Part shown: positions 32,976-40,293 of the stretch, one piece after another
Numbering within the stretch: the first letter of the stretch is position 1
Layout of the letters: each line of letters begins with the position of its first letter
Notes under the pieces: model-generated
Told to the model about the DNA's origin: nothing
Databases searched by the model: none
Seen by the model: the letters and a program-made list of their open reading frames with translations, nothing else
Source of the DNA: an uncultured Spirochaetaceae bacterium
GTDB taxonomy: Bacteria; Spirochaetota; Spirochaetia; Sphaerochaetales; Sphaerochaetaceae
Direction: 5' to 3'
Assembly (NCBI GenBank): GCA_944389115.1
Contig: CALXLE010000118.1
Location: 1-40,293, forward strand
DNA length: 40,293 nucleotides
Made by a program: the position numbers and the translations under genes

Positions 32976-33368
32976 TCATGGGATTTCCTCGACCGAGGAT
33001 ATAGTATCGATAGGGATAGGCCCGCTATTTCCTATCCTTATCGTCCTTGCTTCGCCGTCGATGCTGCATATGGTTCCTGTTTCTGAGATATATCGTCCTT
33101 TGTAGTCCGCGTCACGGCTGAAATAGCTTATTTTTATATTCAAATGATTCTCGAGCGCCATCCTGAGTTTCTCGTTTATTTCTTTCGCACTGCCTTCTTC
33201 CCTTGTGATTATCCCAGGTAATTCCTCCTGTACCTTCCGTATTGCTTCCTCATAGCCATTAAGGGCCGCGAAAGGGGAGAACTGGGCAGCACGCTCGGAC
33301 ATGGACATGTGATTGTGCTTGCATGACAAATGGTGAGGAAGATTGATTATATCGCTGTAGTCATTCAT
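32976..33368 (-). CDS. YolD-like protein
   Basis: A 130-residue small protein with the YolD-family signature: HHLSCKHNHMSMSERAAQFS followed by PFAALNGYEEAI. In Firmicutes YolD-like genes sit beside UvrX/YqjW-type Y-family polymerases on chromosomes, plasmids and prophages, and are thought to act as their accessory subunits. That arrangement is kept here: the ATG overlaps the polymerase stop by four bases (33365-33368). The C-terminal half (residues about 70-130) is beta-rich, with ISYFSRDADYKGRYISETGT. The family call is firm; the molecular role is inferred from its neighbour. Confidence 0.88.
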   Translation of the reverse strand: MNDYSDIINLPHHLSCKHNHMSMSERAAQFSPFAALNGYEEAIRKVQEELPGIITREEGSAKEINEKLRMALENHLNIKISYFSRDADYKGRYISETGTICSIDGEARTIRIGNSGPIPIDTISSVEEIP

Positions 33369-34852
33369 GCCTTATGACCTCCTATCTGGATGTTTCTGTC
33401 CCTTGCTGTAGCGCCTTCCTCGAAGCTCATGCCGCGGAGTATGGCATTCTTTCCGAACTTTCTTTTGATATCGAGAAGGGCGTCCTGCACCTTCTTCTCC
33501 TTGTCTTCCCTTATTTCCTCGTCGCTGCTTTCCTCTGCAAAGAGGTCGGGAGTTATGCTCTTCACCTCATCTGAGTCCTCATTGTGCGTGTTATTAGCTG
33601 TTATTGTGATCCTGCGTACAAGGAGGGACTTATCAACAGTCCTGTCGAAGATATCCATAGCAGCCTTTATGATCGCAGAGGAGGATGCGGTGTAATGGCT
33701 GAGCATGCATGCACCCTGAGCATGCTTGGGCACAGTCCTCCCGTAATGATCGACCTTCACCTGTCCTTTATAATTCCCTTCGCTTATATTCGCGATATCA
33801 TAACCTATGTACAGGACTATCTGGCTGGCTACAAGCTTCTTCTCCCTGAGATCGAGCGATAGCTGGTCTGCCATCTCCTTTACGACAAGCCGCGCCTTAT
33901 CTGCGGAATATGGGCAGTGAAGCACTTGCCCAGAGCTTATGCTGCTCGATGATGGTTTGTAGGCCTTTATATCTTTTATTGTACAAGGTTCCCAGCCCCA
34001 TGCATGATCTATCAGAAGCTCTGCATTCACTCCGAAGAGCTTGTATAACAGATCCTCGTTGTAGTAGTCCTCCTCTTTCCCTATTGAGCACCGGGCTATA
34101 TCCCCCATTGTGAACAGTCGTTTCTCCTCAAGCTTTCTGGCGTATCCATGCCCGACTCTCCAGAAATCCGTAAGTGGACGATGGTCCCATAGCTTATGTC
34201 TGTAGCTCATTTCATCGAGTTCTGCTATTCTTACGCCATTTTCATCGGCTTTCACGTGCTTCGCCATGATATCCATCGCGACTTTGGCTAGATAGAGATT
34301 TGTCCCGATTCCTGCTGCCGCGGTTATGCCTGTAGTATCCAGCACATCCAGAATCATCTTCCTTGCAAGCTCGTCCGGCGTCATGCCATATGATGACAGA
34401 TAGCTTGTGACATCCATGAAGACCTCATCGATAGAATATACGTGTATGTCCTCGGGTGCGACGTATCTGAGATATGTACGATAGATACGGGTACTGTAAT
34501 CTATATACATGGCCATCCGTGGTGGTGCTGCTATATAGCTGATGCTGAGGTCTGGTCTCTTCCGGAGTTCAGATGCGGACCATGAGTCTCCTGAGAAGCG
34601 ATGTCCTGGAGCTTTCCTTATGCGTCCAGAATTGCAGGCATCAACAGCTTCCTCAACCTCGAACAGCCTGCATCTGCCAGGGATGCCGATGGCTTTCATA
34701 GAAGGGGAGACTGCAAGGCAGATTGTCTTTTCGCTTCTTTCCCGGTCTGCCACCACGAGGTTCGTATCCAGAGGATCCAGCCCTCGTTCCCTGCATTCCA
34801 CAGAGGCATAGAATGATTTCAGATCGATTGCTATGTAGACTCTGTTCTCCAT
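33365..34852 (-). CDS. Y-family DNA polymerase (UvrX/UmuC-like)
   Basis: A 495-residue translesion polymerase. The catalytic palm has AIDLKSFYASVECRERG with Asp10, and HVYSIDEVFMDVTSYL with the second acidic pair. CLAVSPSMKAIGIPGRCRLFEV is the finger segment. GIGTNLYLAKVAMDIMAKH leads into the thumb, and the little-finger domain follows from about residue 300. The ending FGKNAILRGMSFEEGATARD, with RNIQIGGHKA, is the signature of the Firmicutes UvrX/YqjW group rather than of DinB. It would copy damaged templates when induced. It is coupled to the YolD gene. The pair looks horizontally acquired from clostridia or bacilli. No LexA box was found at its promoter. Confidence 0.93.
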   Translation of the reverse strand: MENRVYIAIDLKSFYASVECRERGLDPLDTNLVVADRERSEKTICLAVSPSMKAIGIPGRCRLFEVEEAVDACNSGRIRKAPGHRFSGDSWSASELRKRPDLSISYIAAPPRMAMYIDYSTRIYRTYLRYVAPEDIHVYSIDEVFMDVTSYLSSYGMTPDELARKMILDVLDTTGITAAAGIGTNLYLAKVAMDIMAKHVKADENGVRIAELDEMSYRHKLWDHRPLTDFWRVGHGYARKLEEKRLFTMGDIARCSIGKEEDYYNEDLLYKLFGVNAELLIDHAWGWEPCTIKDIKAYKPSSSSISSGQVLHCPYSADKARLVVKEMADQLSLDLREKKLVASQIVLYIGYDIANISEGNYKGQVKVDHYGRTVPKHAQGACMLSHYTASSSAIIKAAMDIFDRTVDKSLLVRRITITANNTHNEDSDEVKSITPDLFAEESSDEEIREDKEKKVQDALLDIKRKFGKNAILRGMSFEEGATARDRNIQIGGHKA

Positions 34853-34875
34853 TTTTCTCTATGTATCCCTGGAAA

Positions 34876-34904
34876 ATTATATGGGCAATCCGATCCACGG
34901 ACAA
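34876..34904 (-). promoter_or_regulatory. Promoter of the polymerase/YolD operon
   Basis: On the minus strand TTGTCC (34904-34899) and a perfect TATAAT (34881-34876) are exactly 17 bases apart, 24 bases before the ATG at 34852. No GAAC-N4-GTTC or CTGT-N8-ACAG damage box is visible. Confidence 0.65.
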
Positions 34905-35024
34905 TCATTCTTTCCCTGCATGGAAGGTCTGCATTGTGCAGAGTAAGTGTAGAAATGGATAACCTATTCCACATTCCGCATGCTTTGTGTAACAATCAGC
35001 TTAGTTGAAGGTTAAATATTCTGT

Positions 35025-35879
35025 ATGGTGCGCATTCTTCTTGTATTCATATCTGCTATTGCCATCCTTCTGCCGTCATGTACAACGACAGGTAGCAATG
35101 TCTTCTCTTCCGGCAACCGGAAGGCGGATATAGTCGAGGCTCTCTCAACAGAGACGCCGGATGATGGGAAGATGAATCTTGCGCTCGAGCTGCCTTTTGC
35201 CGATACCGTAAGGAATACTCCTGTGCAGACCCAGCCTGCAGCTGAGGAGGAAGCAGCTCCAGTCCAGACTGAAGAGGCAGCAGATGCAGCAGCTCCTGTC
35301 CAGGAAACGGCACCTGATGCTATGGAAGCTGCGGAGCTGGATAATTCGGAAACAATGCCGGAAGAGACAGCGGCAGTAGAAAGTATCACAGTGCCAGAGG
35401 AGATTGTTGAGGCTCCTGCCAACGAGGTAGTGCAGGAGGAGGTAGCCATTCCGGAGCCAACTGTATCAGAGACACAGACTGATAGTACTGCAGTGATTCA
35501 GCAGGAAGAACCGGTAACGGAGGATGTTGTGATCCCTCTCTCTGATGTAGTTGAAACTAATCCCTCAGAGACTACGGCGCCATCCGTACAGCCTGTCACG
35601 CCTTCGATGCCTCCTGCAATGAACAGGCTTATCGTCGATGCGATGATAGCATCGGTCGTCATAGTGATAATGTTCACCGTTGCAACTGCGATAAGAAGTG
35701 CATATAAGATGCCTTTGTCCTATCTCCTTTCGGCAATAATAGCGGTTCTTATCTCATTCCTGCCTTTCGTGATCTGCATCATCATAGGTGGAATGTCCAA
35801 CGTATGGTGGTCGTATTTCCTGCTTCTCCTGTCGTTCTTCATATTCCGTTCTGGAAGGGGACGGAGAGATTCTCGATAG
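35025..35879 (+). CDS. Acidic Pro/Ala/Glu/Val-rich lipoprotein with three C-terminal membrane helices
   Basis: A 284-residue protein I do not recognise. Residues 1-19 form a lipoprotein signal ending LLPSC, so Cys19 should be lipidated. Residues about 45-200 are low-complexity, acidic and repetitive (runs of EE, VQ, PV and TA), probably a disordered spacer. Residues about 202-275 contain three hydrophobic segments (VDAMIASVVIVIMFTVATAI, LLSAIIAVLISFLPFVICII, WWSYFLLLLSFFIF), followed by a basic tail RSGRGRRDSR. A lipid anchor at one end and membrane helices at the other is unusual. The last 41 bases overlap the end of the convergent ROK gene. No clear ribosome site precedes the ATG. Confidence 0.75.
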   Translation: MVRILLVFISAIAILLPSCTTTGSNVFSSGNRKADIVEALSTETPDDGKMNLALELPFADTVRNTPVQTQPAAEEEAAPVQTEEAADAAAPVQETAPDAMEAAELDNSETMPEETAAVESITVPEEIVEAPANEVVQEEVAIPEPTVSETQTDSTAVIQQEEPVTEDVVIPLSDVVETNPSETTAPSVQPVTPSMPPAMNRLIVDAMIASVVIVIMFTVATAIRSAYKMPLSYLLSAIIAVLISFLPFVICIIIGGMSNVWWSYFLLLLSFFIFRSGRGRRDSR

Positions 35880-36915
35880 CCTTAAGCCTCAATAAGAGCT
35901 CTGTGTTGTAGAAGAATGTATCAAGGGCTTTGAGCGCAGCGCCTTCCCTTGCTCCATTCTCTCCGGCAGAAGACCTGTATATGATCATATTCTCTCTTCC
36001 TGGTGGAAGAAGGGATGAGACCAGAGTCTGAAGATATGCGTACATCGCATCTGGCATGGCTGCCATTCTGCCTGTTATTATCACAGAGGAAGCGGAAAGC
36101 GCCTGTGCAGCTTCTGACAGAGCCGCTGCCATAGGCCTGAGCATTACCTTGATCATTTCGTGGTATTCTCTATTGCCGAATAGTGTCCTGTAGCTGTCTG
36201 CCCCAGTCCGGGAGAGTATCACCTGACCGGAGGAAACGGCTTCGAGGCAGCCCTTGCCTCCGCAGCTGCAGTCACCATCCCTCTGTGCCCTGATATGCGG
36301 TAAATCAGGAAGCGGGATCATCATCCCGTTCTTCCTGATTGTCGCTGCGATGGTGTCGGACCATGATATGAAAAGGAATGATTCAAGATCTCCAAGTCTT
36401 GCAACCTCTGCCTCTGCCTCCGCTTCTGCCCGTGAAATGCAGACGGAAGGAAAGGGAAGCTCAATCCTGGTATTGTAGTCTGATGCGATTGCCGCACCAT
36501 AGATGACAGCATCGCCCGCACTCATCTTTCTTATGAGCTTCTGGATATCATCCTGGAAAGATTCTCCCTTGGGAAGCCTTTCATATCGCAGTATCCTTCC
36601 ATGAAGATCAGAGACGGCAACAGAGAATGCCTTCCGGCCTTCCTCGATGGAGAATACACGACCGGCCTTGCTGTTTATGGAAAGAAGGGTTCCGGGACGG
36701 CCTTGGGCTGTCTGTTCTCTTCCTGTTTCCTCAATCAGTCCTTCTTTGATCATCTTGTCGCAGATCTCGCCGATTGAGACCTTATTGATATCAAGACGGC
36801 GGGACAGCTCCGCCTTTGAGCATGTTCCCTTCCTCAGTTCCGAGAGAACCTTCAGCCTGTTGATTCTCCTTGCGTTGTCAGGTCTTGAGAAATCCATACT
36901 GAGATGATAAGCCAT
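35839..36915 (-). CDS. ROK-family transcriptional regulator (NagC/XylR type)
   Basis: A 358-residue repressor-type ROK protein. Residues about 10-75 form a winged helix-turn-helix (CSKAELSRRLDINKVSIGEI, followed by EETGREQTAQGRPGTLL). The ROK fold follows, with the zinc-binding CSCGGKGCLEA intact. The usual phosphate-binding D-x-G near its start reads SIEEG, and the N-D-A-N catalytic region is absent, so it is not a sugar kinase. It should bind DNA and a sugar or amino sugar. It is divergent from htpG and may control itself through the inverted repeat at 36933-36945. An ATG at 36897 would shorten it by six residues. Confidence 0.9.
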   Translation of the reverse strand: MAYHLSMDFSRPDNARRINRLKVLSELRKGTCSKAELSRRLDINKVSIGEICDKMIKEGLIEETGREQTAQGRPGTLLSINSKAGRVFSIEEGRKAFSVAVSDLHGRILRYERLPKGESFQDDIQKLIRKMSAGDAVIYGAAIASDYNTRIELPFPSVCISRAEAEAEAEVARLGDLESFLFISWSDTIAATIRKNGMMIPLPDLPHIRAQRDGDCSCGGKGCLEAVSSGQVILSRTGADSYRTLFGNREYHEMIKVMLRPMAAALSEAAQALSASSVIITGRMAAMPDAMYAYLQTLVSSLLPPGRENMIIYRSSAGENGAREGAALKALDTFFYNTELLLRLKAIENLSVPFQNGI

Positions 36916-36932
36916 CCTTACTTCCCGGGCAA

Positions 36933-36945
36933 TGGTGTTTCACCA
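36933..36945. promoter_or_regulatory. TGGTG-TTT-CACCA inverted repeat between ROK and htpG genes
   Basis: A 13-base symmetric site lies 17 bases upstream of the ROK start codon. It is a candidate ROK operator. No CIRCE element (TTAGCACTC-N9-GAGTGCTAA) is present for htpG. Confidence 0.35.
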
Positions 36946-37001
36946 ATAGTTGCCGTTTTGACGTACTGTTAGTATTTTTTCTTCTGTTGAGAGGAGAAAA
37001 T

Positions 37002-38879
37002 ATGTCCAGCAGAAAATTCAAGACAGAGGTCGCAGACCTTCTGCACCTCATAATACATTCGCTCTATTCAAATAAGGAGATATTCCTCCGTGAGCTTATC
37101 TCCAATGCATCCGATGCTATCGATAAGCTCAGGTATCTTTCCCTTACCGATGAGAAGCTGAAAGGCTTCTCCTTTGAGCCGAGGATCGATATCTCATTCA
37201 CAGAGGAGGGGGAGAGAACCCTGACAATCAGCGATAACGGCATTGGAATGGATGAGGATGATCTGAACAACAATCTTGGAACAATCGCATCATCCGGCAC
37301 AAGGAAGTTCCTTGCTTCCCTTACAGATGAACAGAAGAAGGATTCCAATCTGATCGGACAGTTCGGTGTCGGATTCTATTCTGCATTCATGGTTGCAAAG
37401 CATATCACTGTGATAAGCCGCAAAGCTGGTGATGATAAAGCATGGAAGTGGGAATCCGATGGCGAGAGTTCATATACAGTTGAGGAAGCTCAGAGAGACG
37501 AGCAGGGCTCTACAATCATACTCAGGCTTAACAGCGAGGGTGAGGAGTATGCCAACAGATGGGAACTCCAGAATCTCATCAAGAAGTATTCCGATAATAT
37601 CGCTTATCCGATATTCCTTTCCTATGATCAGGTCCATTATGACAATGACAAGAAGGATGCGGAAGGCAATCCAGCCAAGACTACTGAGCATAAGAGGGAG
37701 CAGGTCAACACCGCATCGGCTCTCTGGAAGAGATCCAAGAGCAGCATAAAGGACGAGGATTACAAGGAGTTCTATAAGAATACCTTCTATGACAGCGATG
37801 ATCCGCTCTTCTATGTCCATACGCAGGCCGAGGGCGCTCAGGAGTACACAACACTGTTCTATATTCCTGCGAAGGCTCCGTTTGATATGTACTATGCTGA
37901 TTATCGTCCCGGTGTGAAGCTCTATGTGAAGAGAGTGTATATCACGGATGATGACAAGGATCTCCTTCCATCCTATCTTCGTTTCGTCAGAGGAATAATC
38001 GATAGCGAGGATCTTCCGCTCAATGTATCTAGGGAGATCCTGCAGGAGAACAGAGTGATGGCATCCATCAGAAGCGCTTCTGTAAAGAAGCTTCTGTCTG
38101 AGTTCAGGAAGCTCTCTGAGAACAATCCGGATCTCTATGAGAAGTTCATCAGCCAGTACAACAGGCCTCTGAAGGAAGGTCTTTATTCCGATTATGCAAA
38201 CAGGGAGACGCTCCTTGAGCTTGTCCGTTATAAGAGCAGTGCAGAAGATGGTTATGTATCCCTCAAGAAATACAAAGAGAGAATGAAGGATGGCCAGAAG
38301 GCAATCTACTATATCTCTGGAGGCAGGGAGGATGTCCTTAAGGCTTCTCCGCTCGTAGCCGCATACAAGGAGAAGGGATATGAAGTTCTGATCATGTCCG
38401 ATGATATCGATGATATCGTTACAGCCACTATCGGCAAGTATGATGATATCCCGCTCAAGGCAATAAACAAGCAGGGAGCACTTGATGATCTGAAGAGCGA
38501 TGAGGATAAGAAGAAGGAAGAGGAGAAGAAGCCTGTTGCGGATAAGATAAAGAAAGCTCTTGGCGAAAGGGTCCGCGATGTCGTGGTTTCCTCAAGGCTT
38601 ACCGATTCTCCTGCTGCGGTCATCATGGGTGATGATGATCCTTCGGTGCAGATGCAGCGGCTTATGAAGCAGATGGGGGCTGGTGATATGCCTGAGATAA
38701 AGCCTCTTCTCGAGATCAATCCTGATTCTCCTGTGATAAGGAAGATTGAGAGCTCGGATGATGATGACTATGTCTCGGCAGCAAGCTCAGTCATACTCGA
38801 TCAGGCTCTGCTTCAGGAAGGAGTGATGCCCTCCGATCCTGCTGCTTTTGCCAGGAATCTCACAAAGCTTCTTTCCTGA
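37002..38879 (+). CDS. htpG: Chaperone HtpG (Hsp90)
   Basis: The bacterial Hsp90, an ATP-dependent cytoplasmic dimer that remodels client proteins with DnaK. The 625 residues have family length. The N-terminal GHKL ATPase domain has FLRELISNASDAIDKLRYLS, SDNGIGMDEDDL and LIGQFGVGFYSAFMVA. The middle domain has PLFYVHTQAEG and LYVKRVYITDD, then FVRGIIDSEDLPLNVSREIL. The C-terminal part (ERVRDVVVSSRLTDSPAA, then a hydrophobic dimerisation end) lacks MEEVD, as expected for bacteria. A run of KKKEEEKKP near residue 505 is a charged linker. GAGAGGAGA lies just before the ATG at 37002; the TTG at 36987 is rejected. A strong terminator follows. Confidence 0.98.
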   Translation: MSSRKFKTEVADLLHLIIHSLYSNKEIFLRELISNASDAIDKLRYLSLTDEKLKGFSFEPRIDISFTEEGERTLTISDNGIGMDEDDLNNNLGTIASSGTRKFLASLTDEQKKDSNLIGQFGVGFYSAFMVAKHITVISRKAGDDKAWKWESDGESSYTVEEAQRDEQGSTIILRLNSEGEEYANRWELQNLIKKYSDNIAYPIFLSYDQVHYDNDKKDAEGNPAKTTEHKREQVNTASALWKRSKSSIKDEDYKEFYKNTFYDSDDPLFYVHTQAEGAQEYTTLFYIPAKAPFDMYYADYRPGVKLYVKRVYITDDDKDLLPSYLRFVRGIIDSEDLPLNVSREILQENRVMASIRSASVKKLLSEFRKLSENNPDLYEKFISQYNRPLKEGLYSDYANRETLLELVRYKSSAEDGYVSLKKYKERMKDGQKAIYYISGGREDVLKASPLVAAYKEKGYEVLIMSDDIDDIVTATIGKYDDIPLKAINKQGALDDLKSDEDKKKEEEKKPVADKIKKALGERVRDVVVSSRLTDSPAAVIMGDDDPSVQMQRLMKQMGAGDMPEIKPLLEINPDSPVIRKIESSDDDDYVSAASSVILDQALLQEGVMPSDPAAFARNLTKLLS

Positions 38880-38903
38880 AGCGATTGATTCTGATAGCAT
38901 CGG

Positions 38904-38930
38904 TGGACGGCAGCGATGCCGTCCATTTTT
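38904..38930 (+). terminator. Intrinsic terminator after htpG
   Basis: A nine-pair GC-rich stem (38904-38912 with 38917-38925), loop GCGA, and TTTTT at 38926-38930. The AAGGAG of the next gene starts at 38931, so its ribosome site sits directly on the terminator tail. Read-through or a promoter inside htpG must supply the mscS transcript. Confidence 0.8.
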
Positions 38931-38941
38931 AAGGAGTTCCT

Positions 38942-39814
38942 ATGCTTTTACTTGAAGCCGCTGCTACAGCAGCAGATGATGTCGCAGAGCTGACGGAGAT
39001 GGTGACGGATATATCCAACGGTGTACACCTTCATCCGCTGCTTATATCCCTCATACTTTCCGCTATTACGGTTGCCATTGCAAGGATAATCGCGGCGATA
39101 ATACGGCGTACGCTGTTCAGCGTATCCAGAAGAGTCCCGAAATTCACGCTCCTGATGGCAGGGCTGGTCTCGAAGATCATATCGTTCATAATATGGGTTA
39201 TCACAGCAGTTGTGATTCTCGGATTCTTCGGTGTCGATCTTACCCCTGTGCTTGCAGGTCTTGGAATCACTGGTGTTGTTCTAGGCTTTGCTCTCCAGGA
39301 ATCGATAGCTTCTCTTTTCAGTGGAATCATGATTGCGATAAATAATCCGTTCCGTGTTGGTGACTGGGTCGATATAGGTGATGTGTCAGGGACTGTCACT
39401 TCGATGGATATAATGTGCGTCACCCTTACTTCCGGAGACAATAAGAAGATCACAATGAACAACAAGAATGTCTGGGGCAGCACTATAGTGAACTACTCAT
39501 ATATCGATAAGCGCCGCCTCGATATGACCGTCTCTGTTGATTACTCCACCGATACGGATAAGGCAAAAAACATCATCCGTGCGCTGATAATGAGCTATCC
39601 GGAGATCCTTCCAGATCCCGCGCCGGTGGTCGAGATAAACAACTATGGTGCCTCTTCTATAGATATCATTGTCCGTCCATATGTTCTTCCCTCCGATTAC
39701 TGGAAGGTTTATTGGAGATTCAATGCCGAGGTTCTCAAGACACTGAGATCAAACGGTATGGATATGCCATTCAACCAGCTTGTTGTCCATCTCGATGGCG
39801 GAGATAAGAACTGA
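38942..39814 (+). CDS. mscS: MscS-family small-conductance mechanosensitive channel
   Basis: A 290-residue membrane channel that releases solutes when hypo-osmotic shock stretches the membrane. Three N-terminal helices span residues about 30-130. The pore-lining TM3 is rich in Gly and Ala (VLAGLGITGVVLGFALQESI). It is followed by the MscS beta-domain signature NNPFRVGDWVDIGDVSGTV and the cytoplasmic vestibule (KKITMNNKNVWGSTIVNYSY, then DIIVRPYVLPSDYW). The length matches E. coli MscS. AAGGAG lies five bases before the ATG. It overlaps the DUF554 gene by one base. Confidence 0.95.
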   Translation: MLLLEAAATAADDVAELTEMVTDISNGVHLHPLLISLILSAITVAIARIIAAIIRRTLFSVSRRVPKFTLLMAGLVSKIISFIIWVITAVVILGFFGVDLTPVLAGLGITGVVLGFALQESIASLFSGIMIAINNPFRVGDWVDIGDVSGTVTSMDIMCVTLTSGDNKKITMNNKNVWGSTIVNYSYIDKRRLDMTVSVDYSTDTDKAKNIIRALIMSYPEILPDPAPVVEINNYGASSIDIIVRPYVLPSDYWKVYWRFNAEVLKTLRSNGMDMPFNQLVVHLDGGDKN

Positions 39815-40293
39815 TGCTTTTTGCGGGAGCCGTTGCCAATGGTCTTGCTGTAGCTGCAGGAGCGGTAGCAGGATGCCTTTTAAGGAAAGGTATCCCTGAC
39901 CGCATAAGCGGCTATCTTTCCGATGGGACGGCGCTTGTCGTGCTCTATGTTGGGATAAGCGGGGCAGTGAAGGGGGAGAATGTAATAGCTATCATCCTTT
40001 CATTTGTCCTCAGCGTCCTGGCAATGACTTTGCTTACGGAGAATCCTGCATCGCACGCGATAGGCCGATGTCTGGCATCCTCCCTTTCCTCAGTGACCGG
40101 CCGCAGTTCGGGCATGGCTGGTTTTGTGAACTCAACTCTCTTCGTCTGTGCTGGTGCTATGGGGAAAATAGGATCGCTTGAGAGCGGAATACTCGGCAAC
40201 AATGATATCCTCTACTCGAAATCTGTAATCGACTTTGTCGCTGTGATGATAATAGCCTCCGTCTCAGGTGTAAGTTCCGTCTTAGCGGCAGTC
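39814..40293 (+). CDS. DUF554 (YdfK-like) membrane protein, C-terminus cut by window edge
   Basis: I translated this frame by hand; it stays open for 160 codons to the window edge. The protein starts MLFAGAVANGLAVAAGAVAG. Hydrophobic helices alternate with short loops, and FVNSTLFVCAGAMGKIGSLE followed by SGILGNNDILYSKSVIDFVA matches the conserved DUF554 core (typically 'vGamailGsi..Gl.gd...l..Ks.lDg'). Family members are about 230 residues, so roughly 70 are missing. The function is unknown. The ATG overlaps the mscS stop (TGATG), implying coupled translation with the channel. Confidence 0.85.
   Translation, partial: MLFAGAVANGLAVAAGAVAGCLLRKGIPDRISGYLSDGTALVVLYVGISGAVKGENVIAIILSFVLSVLAMTLLTENPASHAIGRCLASSLSSVTGRSSGMAGFVNSTLFVCAGAMGKIGSLESGILGNNDILYSKSVIDFVAVMIIASVSGVSSVLAAV

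Noticed and set aside
1-40293. CRISPR array, tRNA, rRNA or insertion sequence
   Set aside because: I saw no regularly spaced repeats, no tRNA T-arm/acceptor pattern, and no transposase or integrase frame.

Overview
The window looks like part of a spirochaete chromosome, most likely a fermentative, plant-polysaccharide-using member of the Sphaerochaetaceae or a relative. The reasons are indirect: secreted binding proteins whose signal peptides end in A-GGS-(S/Q)ES, a very large binding-domain/AraC-type regulator of a kind common in Sphaerochaeta and Treponema, tightly packed catabolic operons, and a clostridial-looking Y-family polymerase/YolD pair. No rRNA or tRNA is present, so the taxonomy is inference.

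Region 1 (1-10543), pectin and hexuronate use. A leftward operon runs BASS-family transporter - uxaB - uxaA - uxaC - IclR regulator (cut by the window edge). It is the isomerase route from galacturonate/glucuronate to 2-keto-3-deoxygluconate (KDG). Divergent from it is a 973-residue regulator (binding domain, GAF-like, kinase-like and receiver-like parts, AraC helix-turn-helix). It is followed by a GH105 unsaturated galacturonyl hydrolase with its own promoter and a structured leader.

Region 2 (10606-15917), sugar-acid catabolism. A zinc alcohol dehydrogenase is followed by a DapA-family aldolase - garR - garD - IclR operon. This looks like a galactarate pathway in which a DapA-type lyase stands where GarL would be expected.

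Region 3 (15921-22017), oligosaccharide use. A GH43 glycosidase is divergent from a binding protein, two permeases without an ATPase, and a galactonate-dehydratase-like enolase-superfamily enzyme. The intergenic space holds an array of inverted repeats.

Region 4 (22322-28931), nucleoside uptake and salvage. A BMP-family binding protein, a fused ATPase, two permeases, purine nucleoside phosphorylase and a YitT membrane protein are packed with overlapping or near-overlapping ends.

Region 5 (29025-34904), mixed. It contains a metallophosphoesterase overlapping a ParB-like protein gene, a flavodoxin, a lone ABC ATPase divergent from a cytidine deaminase (both apparently leaderless), a 579-base interval with a candidate terminated small RNA and a long hairpin, and a polymerase/YolD operon.

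Region 6 (35025-40293). An acidic lipoprotein with C-terminal membrane segments converges on a ROK regulator. Then come htpG, an MscS channel and a DUF554 membrane protein cut by the window edge.

The pathways interlock. GH105 and GH43 release sugars and uronic acids, the transporters import them, and the Uxa, Gar and galactonate-dehydratase branches turn them into keto-deoxy acids. No KDG kinase, KDPG aldolase or glycerate kinase lies in the window, so the pathways must finish elsewhere in the genome.
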